From positions 806,001 to 870,000 of the forward strand of contig OZ219905.1 in assembly GCA_964291635.2 (NCBI GenBank): 64,000 nt of DNA. The letters run 5' to 3'. This DNA comes from JAPPHA01 sp964291635. GTDB lineage: Bacteria > Pseudomonadota > Alphaproteobacteria > Rhodobacterales > Rhodobacteraceae. A program made the position numbers and the translations under genes. This document shows, piece by piece, positions 17,422-26,831 of the stretch (position 1 is the first letter of the stretch; each line of letters begins with the position of its first letter). The notes under the pieces are model-generated. The model was not told the origin of the DNA. It searched no databases and saw only the letters and a program-made list of their open reading frames with translations.

Positions 17422-19977
17422 TCACGCCAGCGAGCGTTCGATTTCCTCGGATTCGAAGATTTCGATGACATCGCCTTCACGAATGTCTTCGTAGTTCTCG
17501 AAAGCCATGCCGCATTCCTGGCCGGCCTGAACCTCCCTGACCTCGTCCTTGAAGCGTTTGAGCGTTTTCAACCTGCCTTCGTGAACAACCACATTGTCCC
17601 TGAGAAGCCTGACTCCGGCACTGCGGCGCGCAGTCCCCTCATTGACAATGCACCCCGCCACGCGGCCGACTCCGGTGATCCTGAAAACCTCCCTGATCGC
17701 CGCGTAGCCGATGAACTGTTCCCGAACCTCGGCAGAGAGAAGACCGGATGCCCGATCCCGCACATCGTCAATCAGATCATAGATGATCGAGTAATACCTG
17801 ATTTCGACAGACCTCTGGGTGGCACGATTTCGGGCTTGCGCGTTTGCCCGGACATTGAAACCGACAATGTGCGCATCCGACCCTTCCGCCAGCGCAACGT
17901 CGGATTCGGTGATCGCACCGACCCCCGAATGCAGCACGCGCACATGGACTTCTTCGTTGCCGATCTTTTCAACCGCCTGGGAAATGGCTTCGGCGGACCC
18001 TTGCGCGTCCGCCTTGATTACCAGTGGAAGTTCGCGGATTTCCGTCCCTTCCCTGGCACGGGCAAGAAGCTGATCGATCGAAACAACGGTACCGGCAGCA
18101 AATCTCCGGTCCTTCGCCTGCTGGATACGGTAATTGACGATTCCCCGCGCTTCCGACTCGCTGGACAATACATGCAACGTGTCACCGGCTACCGGCGTAC
18201 CGTTCAATCCGAGGACTTCGACCGGCACCGACGGCCCTGCATTGTCCACCTGCTCTCCACGATCATTGACAAGTGCACGGACCTTTCCCCACTGCTCGCC
18301 GACAACGATGATGTCTTTCAGTCGAAGCGTCCCTTTCTGGACCAGCACAGTCGCGACATTGCCCCGGTTCGTGTCCAGCTTCGCCTCGATGACCGCGCCT
18401 TCTGCGCGCCGGTCCGGATTGGCCTTGAGTTCGAGAATTTCGGCCTGGAGGGAAATTGCCTCAAGCAGGCGGTCGAGCCCTTCGCCCGTTATTGCCGAAA
18501 CCTCGACATCGAGGACATCGCCCGACATCGTTTCGACGACGACGCCGTGGCGCAGGAGTTCGGAGCGGACCTTCTCGGGATCGGCTGCCTCCCGGTCGAT
18601 CTTGTTGATGGCGACGATCATCGGCACGTTTGCGGCCTTGGTATGATCGATCGCTTCCACCGTCTGCGGCATCACCGCATCGTCCGCGGCGACAACCAGG
18701 ACGACAATGTCGGTGACCTGGGCACCGCGTGCGCGCATCGAGGTAAAGGCGGCGTGGCCGGGCGTGTCGAGAAACGTGATCCTGGAACCATCGGAATCCG
18801 AGACCTGGTAGGCGCCGATATGCTGGGTAATTCCCCCTGCCTCGCCCGAGACGACGTTGGCGCTCCGGATTGCATCCAGGATCGAGGTTTTCCCGTGATC
18901 GACATGGCCCATGACGGTCACGACTGGCGGACGGGAAACCAGGGATTCCGGTGCGTCAACTGCCGTCTCGATCGCGTCTTCGACATCTGCATCCGAAACC
19001 CGCGTGGGGGTGTGTCCGAATTCTTCGACGATCAGTTCGGCAGTATCGGCATCGATCGCCTGGTTCTGGGTCGCCATGATCCCGTTTGCCATCAAGGCCT
19101 TGATCACCGACGCCGACCTCTCCGCCATGCGATTGGCGAGTTCCTGAACCGTGATGGCTTCCGGAATCTGGACATCTCGAACGATCTTTTCACGTTCCTT
19201 GTGTTCGGATCCCATGGTCTTGCGGCGTTCCCGCGCCTGCGCACGGCGAATTGACGCAAGCGAACGTTCCCTGCCTCCATCGCCCGAAAGTGCCTGGGCA
19301 ATGGTGAGCTTTCCCGACCGGCGCGGTTTGTCCTGTCCCCGGCCGCGGGCCTGGCGCCGGCGCGTTTCCTCATCCGGTTTCTCGCTTCGGCGGGGCGTTC
19401 CGCGTGCTTCTCCCGTGCCCTCGGTCTGGACCGGGGCAACAGGCGGCGTTGCGGGCGTGCGCTGGGGTTTTTGCGGACGCGCGGGCTTTTCCCTCGCTCT
19501 TCGCGATTCTTCCTTCCGTTCCCGGATCCTCCGTTGAACTTCCTCGTTTTCGCGATCCTTCGCGAGCTTCTCCTGCTTCCTGAGTTCCCGCTCAACCTCC
19601 CTCTTTTGCTCGTCTTCGGCCTCGGAGCGTTTCCGCTCTTGTTCCTTCAACTTCTCGGCCGCAAGCGCCCGCATGTATTCTTCCTTCTGCCTCCGATCGG
19701 TGTCCGGAAGTTCGTCGACAGCAGGGGCGGGAGGTTCCGGAATCGTCTGCTGCACTTCCGCCACCGGCGGGGGAGCGGGCGGAGGAGGAGGTGCCGGGGG
19801 AACAGGCTGCGGGGGGCGGGAGCCCGGCTTGTTGATCTGGCGCCGCCGCTTGGTCTCGACGACAACCGATTTCGTGCGGCCGTGAGAAAAGCTCTGCTTC
19901 ACGTGGCTTTTCTCGGAGCCGCCTCTCAGCGTCAGCGGTCGTCTGGGCCTGGAGCCAGTCTTGTCATTATCGGTCAT
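17422..19977 (-). CDS. infB: translation initiation factor IF-2
   Basis: An 851-residue GTPase that places initiator fMet-tRNA on the 30S subunit. A long charged, low-complexity N-terminal half contains a proline run (residues about 60-75), then Lys/Arg/Glu-rich helices, as in proteobacterial IF-2. The G domain follows with G1 GHVDHGKT, G3 DTPGHAAF, G4 NKID, then domains II-IV ending DVIEIFESEEIERSLA. It overlaps the upstream ylxR gene by 11 bp and is followed 10 bp later by hslV, so translation is probably coupled. Confidence 0.98.
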   Translation of the reverse strand: MTDNDKTGSRPRRPLTLRGGSEKSHVKQSFSHGRTKSVVVETKRRRQINKPGSRPPQPVPPAPPPPPAPPPVAEVQQTIPEPPAPAVDELPDTDRRQKEEYMRALAAEKLKEQERKRSEAEDEQKREVERELRKQEKLAKDRENEEVQRRIRERKEESRRAREKPARPQKPQRTPATPPVAPVQTEGTGEARGTPRRSEKPDEETRRRQARGRGQDKPRRSGKLTIAQALSGDGGRERSLASIRRAQARERRKTMGSEHKEREKIVRDVQIPEAITVQELANRMAERSASVIKALMANGIMATQNQAIDADTAELIVEEFGHTPTRVSDADVEDAIETAVDAPESLVSRPPVVTVMGHVDHGKTSILDAIRSANVVSGEAGGITQHIGAYQVSDSDGSRITFLDTPGHAAFTSMRARGAQVTDIVVLVVAADDAVMPQTVEAIDHTKAANVPMIVAINKIDREAADPEKVRSELLRHGVVVETMSGDVLDVEVSAITGEGLDRLLEAISLQAEILELKANPDRRAEGAVIEAKLDTNRGNVATVLVQKGTLRLKDIIVVGEQWGKVRALVNDRGEQVDNAGPSVPVEVLGLNGTPVAGDTLHVLSSESEARGIVNYRIQQAKDRRFAAGTVVSIDQLLARAREGTEIRELPLVIKADAQGSAEAISQAVEKIGNEEVHVRVLHSGVGAITESDVALAEGSDAHIVGFNVRANAQARNRATQRSVEIRYYSIIYDLIDDVRDRASGLLSAEVREQFIGYAAIREVFRITGVGRVAGCIVNEGTARRSAGVRLLRDNVVVHEGRLKTLKRFKDEVREVQAGQECGMAFENYEDIREGDVIEIFESEEIERSLA

Positions 19978-20623
19978 GCGTCGATTCAGTCTCTTCCTGT
20001 TTTTCCGGCACGCGCGCAGGTTCGGCTCCGCGAAAACGACTCAGGCGGCGCGCATCTGTAACGATCCTGTCAGAAAGTCCACCCTTCGCCATGGCGGCAT
20101 GTATCACACGTTCGCGCCCGAAAGCCAAACCCATTTCGGCTCCCGAGAGACATCTGAACAAGGTTCCCGCAGCGGCATGTCCGCGTGATCCCGGAAGCCT
20201 GGACCGTTCACGCGCCGAGCCATCCGCCGCCTGAAACAGGATCGCGGCATGTCCGGATCTGACCAGCGCGCGGGTCTTTTCGAAACCGGGCACGGCTTTC
20301 CCCGCCTTCCTCGCCAGGGCAATCAGTTCGACGACACGGGCGGAGAGTATTGCGTCGACGTCATTCACCAGTGATGGCGATGCTTCGACCGCCATCCGTG
20401 CCGCCCGCGAAAACAGCCTTCGACCGGCCGCCCGCTCCAGTGCTGCCGCGTCCGGGGAAACCCAGATTCCCCGCCCTGGCAGAATTCCCCGTACATCGGG
20501 AATGATCGTGCGGTCCGGGCCAACGACAAATCTGATCAGTGACGATCGCGGCGCCGAGATCCCGGTGACGATACACCGTCGCCTGGGGCACTCTCGATGT
20601 TTCTTTCTTCCGCCGCGGGACAT
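19967..20623 (-). CDS. ylxR: YlxR (DUF448) RNA-binding protein with L7Ae-like C-terminus
   Basis: A 218-residue two-part protein. Residues 10-90 are the YlxR/DUF448 domain (RRRCIVTG at the start, then LIRFVVGPD, LPGRGIWVSPD). Residues about 105-200 resemble the L7Ae/L30e-like domain found fused to it in alphaproteobacteria (LARKAGKAVPGFEKTRALVRSG). It lies between nusA and infB, the conserved position, and overlaps infB by 11 bp. YlxR homologues bind RNA and have been linked to RNase P activity or transcription control; the role here is taken from family and context. Confidence 0.92.
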   Translation of the reverse strand: MSRGGRKKHRECPRRRCIVTGISAPRSSLIRFVVGPDRTIIPDVRGILPGRGIWVSPDAAALERAAGRRLFSRAARMAVEASPSLVNDVDAILSARVVELIALARKAGKAVPGFEKTRALVRSGHAAILFQAADGSARERSRLPGSRGHAAAGTLFRCLSGAEMGLAFGRERVIHAAMAKGGLSDRIVTDARRLSRFRGAEPARVPEKQEETESTHDR

Positions 20624-20659
20624 GCCGACAGTTTCTCCAATTCGCCACGGCCGGAGTCT

Positions 20660-22279
20660 TCAGCCGGGCTCGGGCGAGCCAGGTTCGTCATTCTGGACAT
20701 CGTCCATCGCCATGGCGGCGTGGTAGTCCTCGCCGGTGACGATTCCAAGCTGATACCTGGCTCCCATCACGAGCCTGCGCGCCTCGAGCATCGTCACATT
20801 GAATTCCTCCAGCAGACCCTCTTCCCGTTCACCATTTTCACCCGGTCCGGCTGTTTCGCCCGCGAGTTCCCAGTCGGCAAACGTGGCGAATTCCCCGAGG
20901 GTCTTGACCCTGTTCCGGGCGAGTGTGATCAACATCTGCGGTGTCAGCCCGCCAAATTCGATCAGGTCCCGTTCGATCCCGAGCGCGACCGCTTCCTCAA
21001 GGGCCTTCCGGTTGACCTCTTCAAGGTATTCCACTGCCCTGGCCTGCAACTCTTCGGCCGTGTCCTGGTCGAATCCCTCGATCGCCACGAGTTCTTCAAC
21101 CGGAACATACGCGACCTCATCGACCGAATTGAATTCTTCCGAAACAAGCAGCTGGGCGACCACCTCGTCGATGTTCAGTGCTTCCATGAACATCCTTGTA
21201 CGTTCCACGAACTCTGCCTGGCGCCGTTCCGATTCCTGGCCCTCGGTCATGATATCGATGTCCAGCCCGGTCAGTTTTGACGCGAGTCGCACGTTTTGGC
21301 CCCAGCGCCCGATCGCAAACGACAGTTGATCGTCCGGAACGACAACCTCGACCCGCTTCGATCCTTCTTCCATGACGACCTTGGTCACGATGGCCGGCTG
21401 GAGCGCATTGACGAGGAACGTCGCGGCATCGCCGTTCCAGGGGATGATGTCGATCTTTTCCCCCTGGAGTTCATTCACCACGGCCTGAACCCGCGACCCC
21501 CTCATCCCGACACAGGCGCCAACGGGATCGATCGAACTGTCATACGAAACGACACCGATCTTGGCGCGTGATCCCGGGTCGCGTGCCACTGCCATGATCT
21601 CGATGATTCCGTCATAGATTTCAGGCACTTCCATGCGAAAGAGTTCCGCCATGAACTCATTTGCGGTTCGTGACAGGAAAATCTGCGGACCGCGGGTTTC
21701 GGCTCTCACGTCGCGAATGTACGCCCTGATCCGGTCGCCGATCCGGTAGACTTCCCGGTTGATCAGCTGGTCGCGGCGAAGGACGGCTTCTCCCCGGCCG
21801 ATGTCGACAACGATGTTCCCGTATTCTTCCCGTTTGACGATTCCATTGATGATCTGGCCCTTGCGGTCCTTGAATTCCTCGTACTGCCGTTTTCGTTCCG
21901 CTTCCCGGACAAGCTGCAGGATCACCTGCTTGGACGCCTGGGCTGCAATTCGCCCCGGACGAAGCTGCGGCAACTCCTCGGTCACGATATCGCCAGGCTT
22001 CGGGTCTTCGAGAAAATTCCCGGCATCGCTGACGCTGATCTCGAGAAAACGGTCTTCAACATGTTCCACCACGGTTCGGGCACGCGTCAGCGACGACTCA
22101 CCCGTTCTACGATCGATTTCAGAGCGAATGTCGAGCTCGGCGCCATATCGCGCCCTGGCTTCGCGAATCTTCGATTCCTCGATCGCCCGGAAGACTTCTT
22201 CGGGATCGATGAGCTTTTCGCGCGCAACCGCATCAACGATCTGCAGCAATTCAAGCCTGTTCGCACTCGTCGTGTTCAT
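20660..22279 (-). CDS. nusA: transcription termination/antitermination protein NusA
   Basis: A 539-residue RNA polymerase-binding factor. The N-terminal domain (LELLQIVDAVAREKLID) is followed by an S1 domain (about residues 135-200), two KH domains with VGACVGMRGSRVQAVVNEL and FAIGRWGQNVRLASKLTG, and C-terminal acidic repeat regions with helix-hairpin-helix patterns (VAYVPVEELVAIEGFDQD). The ATG at 22279 has an AGGAAGAAG ribosome-binding site directly upstream; the frame extends further 5' but only into rimP. It is part of the rimP-nusA-ylxR-infB operon. Confidence 0.98.
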   Translation of the reverse strand: MNTTSANRLELLQIVDAVAREKLIDPEEVFRAIEESKIREARARYGAELDIRSEIDRRTGESSLTRARTVVEHVEDRFLEISVSDAGNFLEDPKPGDIVTEELPQLRPGRIAAQASKQVILQLVREAERKRQYEEFKDRKGQIINGIVKREEYGNIVVDIGRGEAVLRRDQLINREVYRIGDRIRAYIRDVRAETRGPQIFLSRTANEFMAELFRMEVPEIYDGIIEIMAVARDPGSRAKIGVVSYDSSIDPVGACVGMRGSRVQAVVNELQGEKIDIIPWNGDAATFLVNALQPAIVTKVVMEEGSKRVEVVVPDDQLSFAIGRWGQNVRLASKLTGLDIDIMTEGQESERRQAEFVERTRMFMEALNIDEVVAQLLVSEEFNSVDEVAYVPVEELVAIEGFDQDTAEELQARAVEYLEEVNRKALEEAVALGIERDLIEFGGLTPQMLITLARNRVKTLGEFATFADWELAGETAGPGENGEREEGLLEEFNVTMLEARRLVMGARYQLGIVTGEDYHAAMAMDDVQNDEPGSPEPG

Positions 22280-22325
22280 TTTTCTTCTTCCTGTCATCGG
22301 CGTTTCCGCCATCCTGGAGTTCGCC

Positions 22326-22865
22326 TTATCGTCCGCGGGATGCACGCGGGCCGTTTTCACCGGGCTTCAGCGCTTTCCGAATGCTGTCATCTCCCTGGCG
22401 CAGGCTCGCACGCGCCACCATGTTGAAGTCGAGCCCGATCGTCCCTTGCGGTATCTCGAAGAGGATCTCGTTTCCCTGGACGCCCCGGAGAACCCCCCTG
22501 AATCTTCGTTGTCCGTCGATCAGTTCCGTCGTTTCGATCCTGGCGTCGTAACCGGCCCAGGTGTCGAAATCCCTGAGGCGGGTGAGCGGGCGGTCAATTC
22601 CCGGGCTGGACACCTCGAGCGTATATTCTCCCGCAACCGGGTCTTCGACGTCCAGCAGCGTCGATATTTCTCTCGAGATCCTGGCGCAGTCATTGACGTC
22701 GATACCGCCATTCGGTCGGTCCGCCATGACCTGAAGCCTCGTCGCACCTCCGCTCATGAGCCGGATGCGGACAAGTTCGAATCCCATGTGTTCCACTGCC
22801 GGCGCAACGATTCCGGCGATGCGCCGTTCGGCCGCATTGCTGGCAACCATTTCAAAATCCGCCAT
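22326..22865 (-). CDS. rimP: ribosome maturation factor RimP
   Basis: A 179-residue protein needed for 30S subunit assembly. Family landmarks are the N-terminal RIAGIVAPAVEHMGFELVRI, then DVNDCARISREISTLLDVEDP and YTLEVSSPGIDRPL, followed by the SH3-like C-terminal domain. It is the first gene of the rimP-nusA-ylxR-infB operon, with nusA beginning 46 bp after it. A terminator-like hairpin for the previous operon lies immediately upstream. Confidence 0.97.
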   Translation of the reverse strand: MADFEMVASNAAERRIAGIVAPAVEHMGFELVRIRLMSGGATRLQVMADRPNGGIDVNDCARISREISTLLDVEDPVAGEYTLEVSSPGIDRPLTRLRDFDTWAGYDARIETTELIDGQRRFRGVLRGVQGNEILFEIPQGTIGLDFNMVARASLRQGDDSIRKALKPGENGPRASRGR

Positions 22866-22879
22866 TGTGCCCAGACAAC

Positions 22880-22901
22880 AAAAAACGGGCCGCGGCCCGT
22901 T
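22880..22901 (-). terminator. Rho-independent terminator of the peroxidase-like/GNAT/CinA operon
   Basis: Read on the minus strand: an 18-bp perfect palindrome, AACGGGCCGCGGCCCGTT, running into T6. It lies between the stop of the AhpD-like gene (23064) and the rimP start (22865), the right place to end the upstream operon. The rimP promoter must then overlap or follow it. Confidence 0.75.
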
Positions 22902-23063
22902 GGAATCTCACTCTCTGGAAGTCCGGGTTTGGACGCCGGTCAACCGCTGTTGTTGCCGTTTATCGACTCCCTGCTTCCACTGTCAAGCCGGAATCGGCTC
23001 TCAACCGGGAGGACTGGGCGGGGTGCAGGGAATGATCTCCGGCCGCTTTTCCCGGATCGACAG

Positions 23064-23633
23064 TCAGCGGAACGAATCATGATACTCGGGGTTCGGACGC
23101 TTGTCGGTCGCTGATGATATCCGGTTCGACATGTTGAAAAAGCCGGCTACGGCGGCGATATCCCAGATGTCGACGTCCGAGAAGCCGGCATCCCGAAGAG
23201 CCTGCCGGTCGGCTTCCTCGATCTTGTGGCTCTCGATGGTCACCTTCGCCGCAAAGTCAAGCATTGCACGCTCCCTCGGGGACAAGGGTGCCACCTTGTA
23301 GTTCATGACGAGCATCTCGCCGAGCTCGGGATTCCCGGACAATTGGCGAACGGCCGCGCCGTGTGCAACGAGGCAATAGTAGCACCGGTTGAGCGACGAC
23401 ACGACGACGGCAATCATTTCCCGCTCCAGCTTGCTCAATCCCGATTCTGCCAGCATCAGCTGATTGTACATACCGGTAAAGCCGTTCAGCTTGTCGATGT
23501 CGTGCGCATACGCCTTGAGGACATTCGGAACGAACCCGATCTTCTCGCGGCAGAGATCGAAATACTTCCTGGTCGCCTCTGGCAACGGATCGACCGTCGG
23601 AAGTTCGAGCGCGGTCACGTTGTCTTCTTCCAT
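23064..23633 (-). CDS. peroxidase-related (AhpD-like, CMD domain) protein
   Basis: A 189-residue member of the carboxymuconolactone decarboxylase/AhpD superfamily, peroxidase-related enzyme branch. It has the redox pair in NRCYYCLVAHG, the conserved ERExIAVVVSSLN before it, and a C-terminal FxNxSNRIxxxTxxxPNxEYH ending. Such proteins reduce peroxides by a dithiol cycle; the physiological donor is unknown. The ATG at 23633 follows GGGAGAAAGG and begins 14 bp after the acetyltransferase stop, so it is the last gene of a three-gene minus-strand operon. A terminator follows. Confidence 0.88.
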   Translation of the reverse strand: MEEDNVTALELPTVDPLPEATRKYFDLCREKIGFVPNVLKAYAHDIDKLNGFTGMYNQLMLAESGLSKLEREMIAVVVSSLNRCYYCLVAHGAAVRQLSGNPELGEMLVMNYKVAPLSPRERAMLDFAAKVTIESHKIEEADRQALRDAGFSDVDIWDIAAVAGFFNMSNRISSATDKRPNPEYHDSFR

Positions 23634-23647
23634 TGCCTTTCTCCCGT

Positions 23648-24385
23648 TCAACCCGGCCGAATCCGGTAGTGGTAATTTCCTCCCCGGATCATTCCAAGGG
23701 AGCGATACAGCTTTCCGGCAGTCATGTTCGCCCTCGTCACGGCAAGGGTCAGGAACCGGGCGGACCGCCGGCAGGACCAGCCGGCGGCGGCGGCCATCAA
23801 TTGCCGCCCCAATCCCTTCTCGCGGAATCGCGGCCGGACGTACAGGGCGTGCACCATCGCGATTCCGTCATGAATCGCAACAAATGCGGTTCCTGCCGGA
23901 CGATCGTCCTTACGGCCGAGAATCCAGGTCCTGGCACCATTTGCGCGCATCATCACTGCCAGTCGTGACGGTCCGATTCCGCCCTCGGCCCAGATGCGTA
24001 CCTGAATTGCCAGGGGCAGATCGCCAAAGACAGCATCAGGTCCGTTGGGTTCCCCGATCGCAAGTTCGCCCGGATTCCCCGAATAGAATGTCACCGGGTC
24101 CACGATTTCGTATCCCCGGTCGCGAAGCGCGTCGTCCAGCCCGGCCTCGCCCTGTCGGACCATGAACAGGGGCCATTGCCCCAGCCGGTCCATTTCTTCT
24201 TCGGCCGCCCCGATATCCGGCAGGCGCCGGCCATCCGGAATCACGGCGGTTGCTGCTGACACGCGCTTGCCTCCTCCCCGGCCTTCACGAATGATCCAGC
24301 CATCGCGGGTGTACCTGGCCGCTGCCGGCCAGCTGGATTCCAGTGTCCGGTACAACGCTTCGGCCGGAGGAAGGTTTTCCGTCAT
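23648..24385 (-). CDS. GNAT-family N-acetyltransferase
   Basis: A 245-residue protein. The C-terminal half is a GNAT fold: beta-strand MVHALYVRPRF followed by the acetyl-CoA pyrophosphate loop REKGLGRQLM and the terminal LYRSLGM motif near residue 230. The N-terminal 100 residues are poorly conserved and may form a second, degenerate GNAT lobe. The substrate is unknown. Its ATG overlaps the stop of the upstream CinA-domain gene (ATGA), showing translational coupling. Confidence 0.85.
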   Translation of the reverse strand: MTENLPPAEALYRTLESSWPAAARYTRDGWIIREGRGGGKRVSAATAVIPDGRRLPDIGAAEEEMDRLGQWPLFMVRQGEAGLDDALRDRGYEIVDPVTFYSGNPGELAIGEPNGPDAVFGDLPLAIQVRIWAEGGIGPSRLAVMMRANGARTWILGRKDDRPAGTAFVAIHDGIAMVHALYVRPRFREKGLGRQLMAAAAGWSCRRSARFLTLAVTRANMTAGKLYRSLGMIRGGNYHYRIRPG

Positions 24386-25113
24386 TGGTCCCGGGGAACG
24401 GCAAGCCTGCGGACCCTGGCACTCGCCCGGCGGACGATCGCCTGATCCGTTCCGCGAACGACAACGTTGCTGCCGGGAATTCCGTCCCCGTAGTAGGGAT
24501 AGGAGCCGATCGATACCTGCGGAAAGTCACGTGCGATCTTGCCGAGGTCCTTCGCGATGTCGCCTTCCGGACGTTCGATCCGGACTGATTTTGCGAGGAC
24601 CGGTTGTCCGCCATCGAGACCGGCGAGCAGACCTCCGAGCATGGCCTCGAACACGGCGGGAACGCCTGCCATGACGTGAACGTTTTCAATGGAATATCCT
24701 GGAGCACCGGAAATCGGGTTCGCGATGAGTTCGGCACCATCAGGGATGCGCGCCATGCGGCACCTCTCGGGATTGAGATCCATTCTCCCTCCGGGATACG
24801 CTGCGATCAATGCCTGAAGAGCGTCCTCCCGGACGTCAAGCGCAACGCCGAATGCACGTGCAATCGCATCGCTCGTGATATCGTCGTGGGTTGGTCCGAT
24901 CCCACCACTCGTAAACACGTGATCGTAGCGACTGCGCAGCTGGTTGACCGCCTCCGAAATTCCCGCCTGCGTATCGGGAACGACGCGTGCTTCGCGGAGG
25001 TCGATCCCGACTTCAGACAGTCGTTTGGACAGCACGTGCAGGTTGCAGTCCCGCGTTCTGCCTGACAGGATTTCATCGCCGATGACCAGCATCGCGGCAG
25101 TCGGATTGGGCAT
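24382..25113 (-). CDS. CinA-like competence/damage-inducible domain (MoaB/Mog fold) protein
   Basis: A 243-residue protein with the molybdopterin-binding MoCF fold as in the N-terminal part of CinA: AAMLVIGDEILSGRTRDCN at the start, VPDTQAGISEAV, and TSGGIGPTHDDIT. The C-terminal PncC deamidase domain of full CinA is absent, as in the stand-alone versions. The ATG at 25113 has a strong GGAGGTGG ribosome-binding site; codons further upstream do not resemble the family. It is divergent from sfsA and heads the operon with the acetyltransferase and peroxidase-like genes. Confidence 0.9.
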   Translation of the reverse strand: MPNPTAAMLVIGDEILSGRTRDCNLHVLSKRLSEVGIDLREARVVPDTQAGISEAVNQLRSRYDHVFTSGGIGPTHDDITSDAIARAFGVALDVREDALQALIAAYPGGRMDLNPERCRMARIPDGAELIANPISGAPGYSIENVHVMAGVPAVFEAMLGGLLAGLDGGQPVLAKSVRIERPEGDIAKDLGKIARDFPQVSIGSYPYYGDGIPGSNVVVRGTDQAIVRRASARVRRLAVPRDQ

Positions 25114-25219
25114 CGGTTCCACCTCCAAGGCAGTGATTGCGCCTCTCCGGCACGGGGGGGCCGTGCCAACCGCGGGGCATGCGGTTGTCACCCTACGAGT
25201 CGGTTTCTATGATCACCGG

Positions 25220-25939
25220 ATGGAATTCCAGAGATCACTGATACCAGGTGTTCTCGAGCGCAGGTATAAACGGTTTCTCGCGGACGTCACCCTCGAAGAC
25301 GGCACGAACGTGACGGCGCACTGCCCCAATCCCGGCTCGATGCTTGGACTGGCTGAACCGGGCTCAAGGGTCTGGCTCGAACCCAATGACGATCCCGGGC
25401 GAAAGCTCCGTTTCAGCTGGAAGATCATCGAACTCGGTGACGGGCAACTCGTTGGCATCGATACATCGTTGCCGAACCGGTTGATGGCCCATGTGCTCAG
25501 GAACCGGAAGCTTCCGGAACTGTCAGCCTACGGTACCGTCAGGCCCGAAGTCAGGTACGGAACTTCGAGCAGGGTGGATTTTCTCCTGAGCGAACCCGGC
25601 CTGCCCGACGCTTATGTCGAAATCAAGAACGTGCATCTTTGCCGTGAACCCGGCCTGGCCGAGTTTCCTGACAGTGTCACGGCGCGTGGAACCCGCCACC
25701 TCGGTGAGTTGTCGGCGGTGGCAGGTGAACATCGTTCCGTCATGGTTTACATCGTGCAGCGAATGGACTGCCGGTGGTTTCGACTGGCGGCGGATATCGA
25801 TCCAGCCTACGCCCGGGCTTACGACGCGGCACGAACGGCAGGAGTTGACATGCTCTGCTATGGAACAGACATCTCGACTCGGGCTATATCGCTCGGCCCG
25901 CGCCTGTGGATTGATCCTGAACCACAGTGCAAGGGCTGA
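25220..25939 (+). CDS. sfsA: SfsA family protein (sugar fermentation stimulation protein homologue)
   Basis: A 239-residue SfsA. Typical stretches are ERRYKRFLADVTLEDG, VTAHCPNPGSM, GIDTSLPNRL, RVDFLLSE, EIKNVHL and PDSVTARGTRHL, which include the nuclease-like D-E-K residues of the C-terminal domain. The start at 25220 (MEFQRS) matches the family N-terminus; the frame is open further upstream but non-homologous. SfsA is a DNA-binding or nuclease-like protein with an uncertain role. It precedes map by 34 bp, a pairing common in alphaproteobacteria. Confidence 0.95.
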   Translation: MEFQRSLIPGVLERRYKRFLADVTLEDGTNVTAHCPNPGSMLGLAEPGSRVWLEPNDDPGRKLRFSWKIIELGDGQLVGIDTSLPNRLMAHVLRNRKLPELSAYGTVRPEVRYGTSSRVDFLLSEPGLPDAYVEIKNVHLCREPGLAEFPDSVTARGTRHLGELSAVAGEHRSVMVYIVQRMDCRWFRLAADIDPAYARAYDAARTAGVDMLCYGTDISTRAISLGPRLWIDPEPQCKG

Positions 25940-25973
25940 TCCGATTGCCGGAAGCGCTTCAAGTAGGGTGACC

Positions 25974-26831
25974 GTGGTGAAGGGACCGGGACAACGCGAA
26001 ACACCGAGACCGCGAGTCACCCGCTCGGGCATCCCTATACATGTCCCTGGTGATTTCGAGGGCATGCGCAGGGCGGGGCGGTTGGCAGCCGAGGTCCTCG
26101 ACATGATCGCCGGGCACGTGCGACCCGGGGTACGGACCGATTACCTGGACACGCTGTGCAAGAACTTCATGCTGGAACGCGGAGCCGTGCCCGCAACGCT
26201 CGGCTACCGTGACTATCCGAAGTCGTCCTGCATCTCGATCAATCACGTCGTCTGCCACGGAATTCCGTCCGAAAGGCGGCTCCGCAATGGCGACATTCTC
26301 AACATCGATGTTACCTGCATCCTCGATGGCTGGCACGGCGACAGTTCACGCATGTACATCGCCGGCAAAGCGGGAAGGAAGGCGCTCAGGTTGATCGAGA
26401 TCACCCATGATTCGCTGATGCGGGGACTCGAGCAGATTCGACCCGGCAACACCTTCGGAGACATCGGAGCGGCGATTCAGTCCCACGCCGAATCCAACCG
26501 ATGTTCTGTCGTTCGCGACTTCTGCGGACACGGTCTCGGGCGGGTCTTCCACGCACCGCCCAATGTTCTCCATTTCGGCAGGAAAGGCACCGGGGACGTT
26601 CTCGAAGAAGGAATGTTTTTCACCGTCGAGCCCATGATCAACGCAGGGCGCCCGCAGACAAAGATCCTGTCCGACGCCTGGACCGCGGTTACACGCGACC
26701 GATCCCTGTCCGCACAGTTCGAACACAGTGTCGGAGTCACCGCCGATGGATGCGAGATCTTTACCCTCTCGCCAAGGGAACTTTTTTTCCCGACCTGGGC
26801 TGACGCCCACTCCAGGAATTCGCGCTCCTGA
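25974..26831 (+). CDS. map: type I methionine aminopeptidase
   Basis: A 285-residue metalloprotease that removes the initiator methionine. The ligands are visible: SCISINHVVCHGIPS with the substrate histidine, NIDVTCILDGWHGDSSRM (Asp ligands), FCGHGLGRVFH (His ligand), FTVEPMIN (Glu) and AQFEHSVGVT (Glu). The sequence fits type I without the zinc-finger extension. The start is a GTG at 25974 (another follows at 25977), a few bases after AGGG. It is co-directional with sfsA. The last ~15 residues run slightly past the usual end. Confidence 0.95.
   Translation: MVKGPGQRETPRPRVTRSGIPIHVPGDFEGMRRAGRLAAEVLDMIAGHVRPGVRTDYLDTLCKNFMLERGAVPATLGYRDYPKSSCISINHVVCHGIPSERRLRNGDILNIDVTCILDGWHGDSSRMYIAGKAGRKALRLIEITHDSLMRGLEQIRPGNTFGDIGAAIQSHAESNRCSVVRDFCGHGLGRVFHAPPNVLHFGRKGTGDVLEEGMFFTVEPMINAGRPQTKILSDAWTAVTRDRSLSAQFEHSVGVTADGCEIFTLSPRELFFPTWADAHSRNSRS

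Noticed and set aside
17581..19254. Long plus-strand open frame of 557 codons
   Set aside because: It is the antisense shadow of infB; GC-rich codon use opens the opposite strand. No ribosome-binding site and no recognisable domain.
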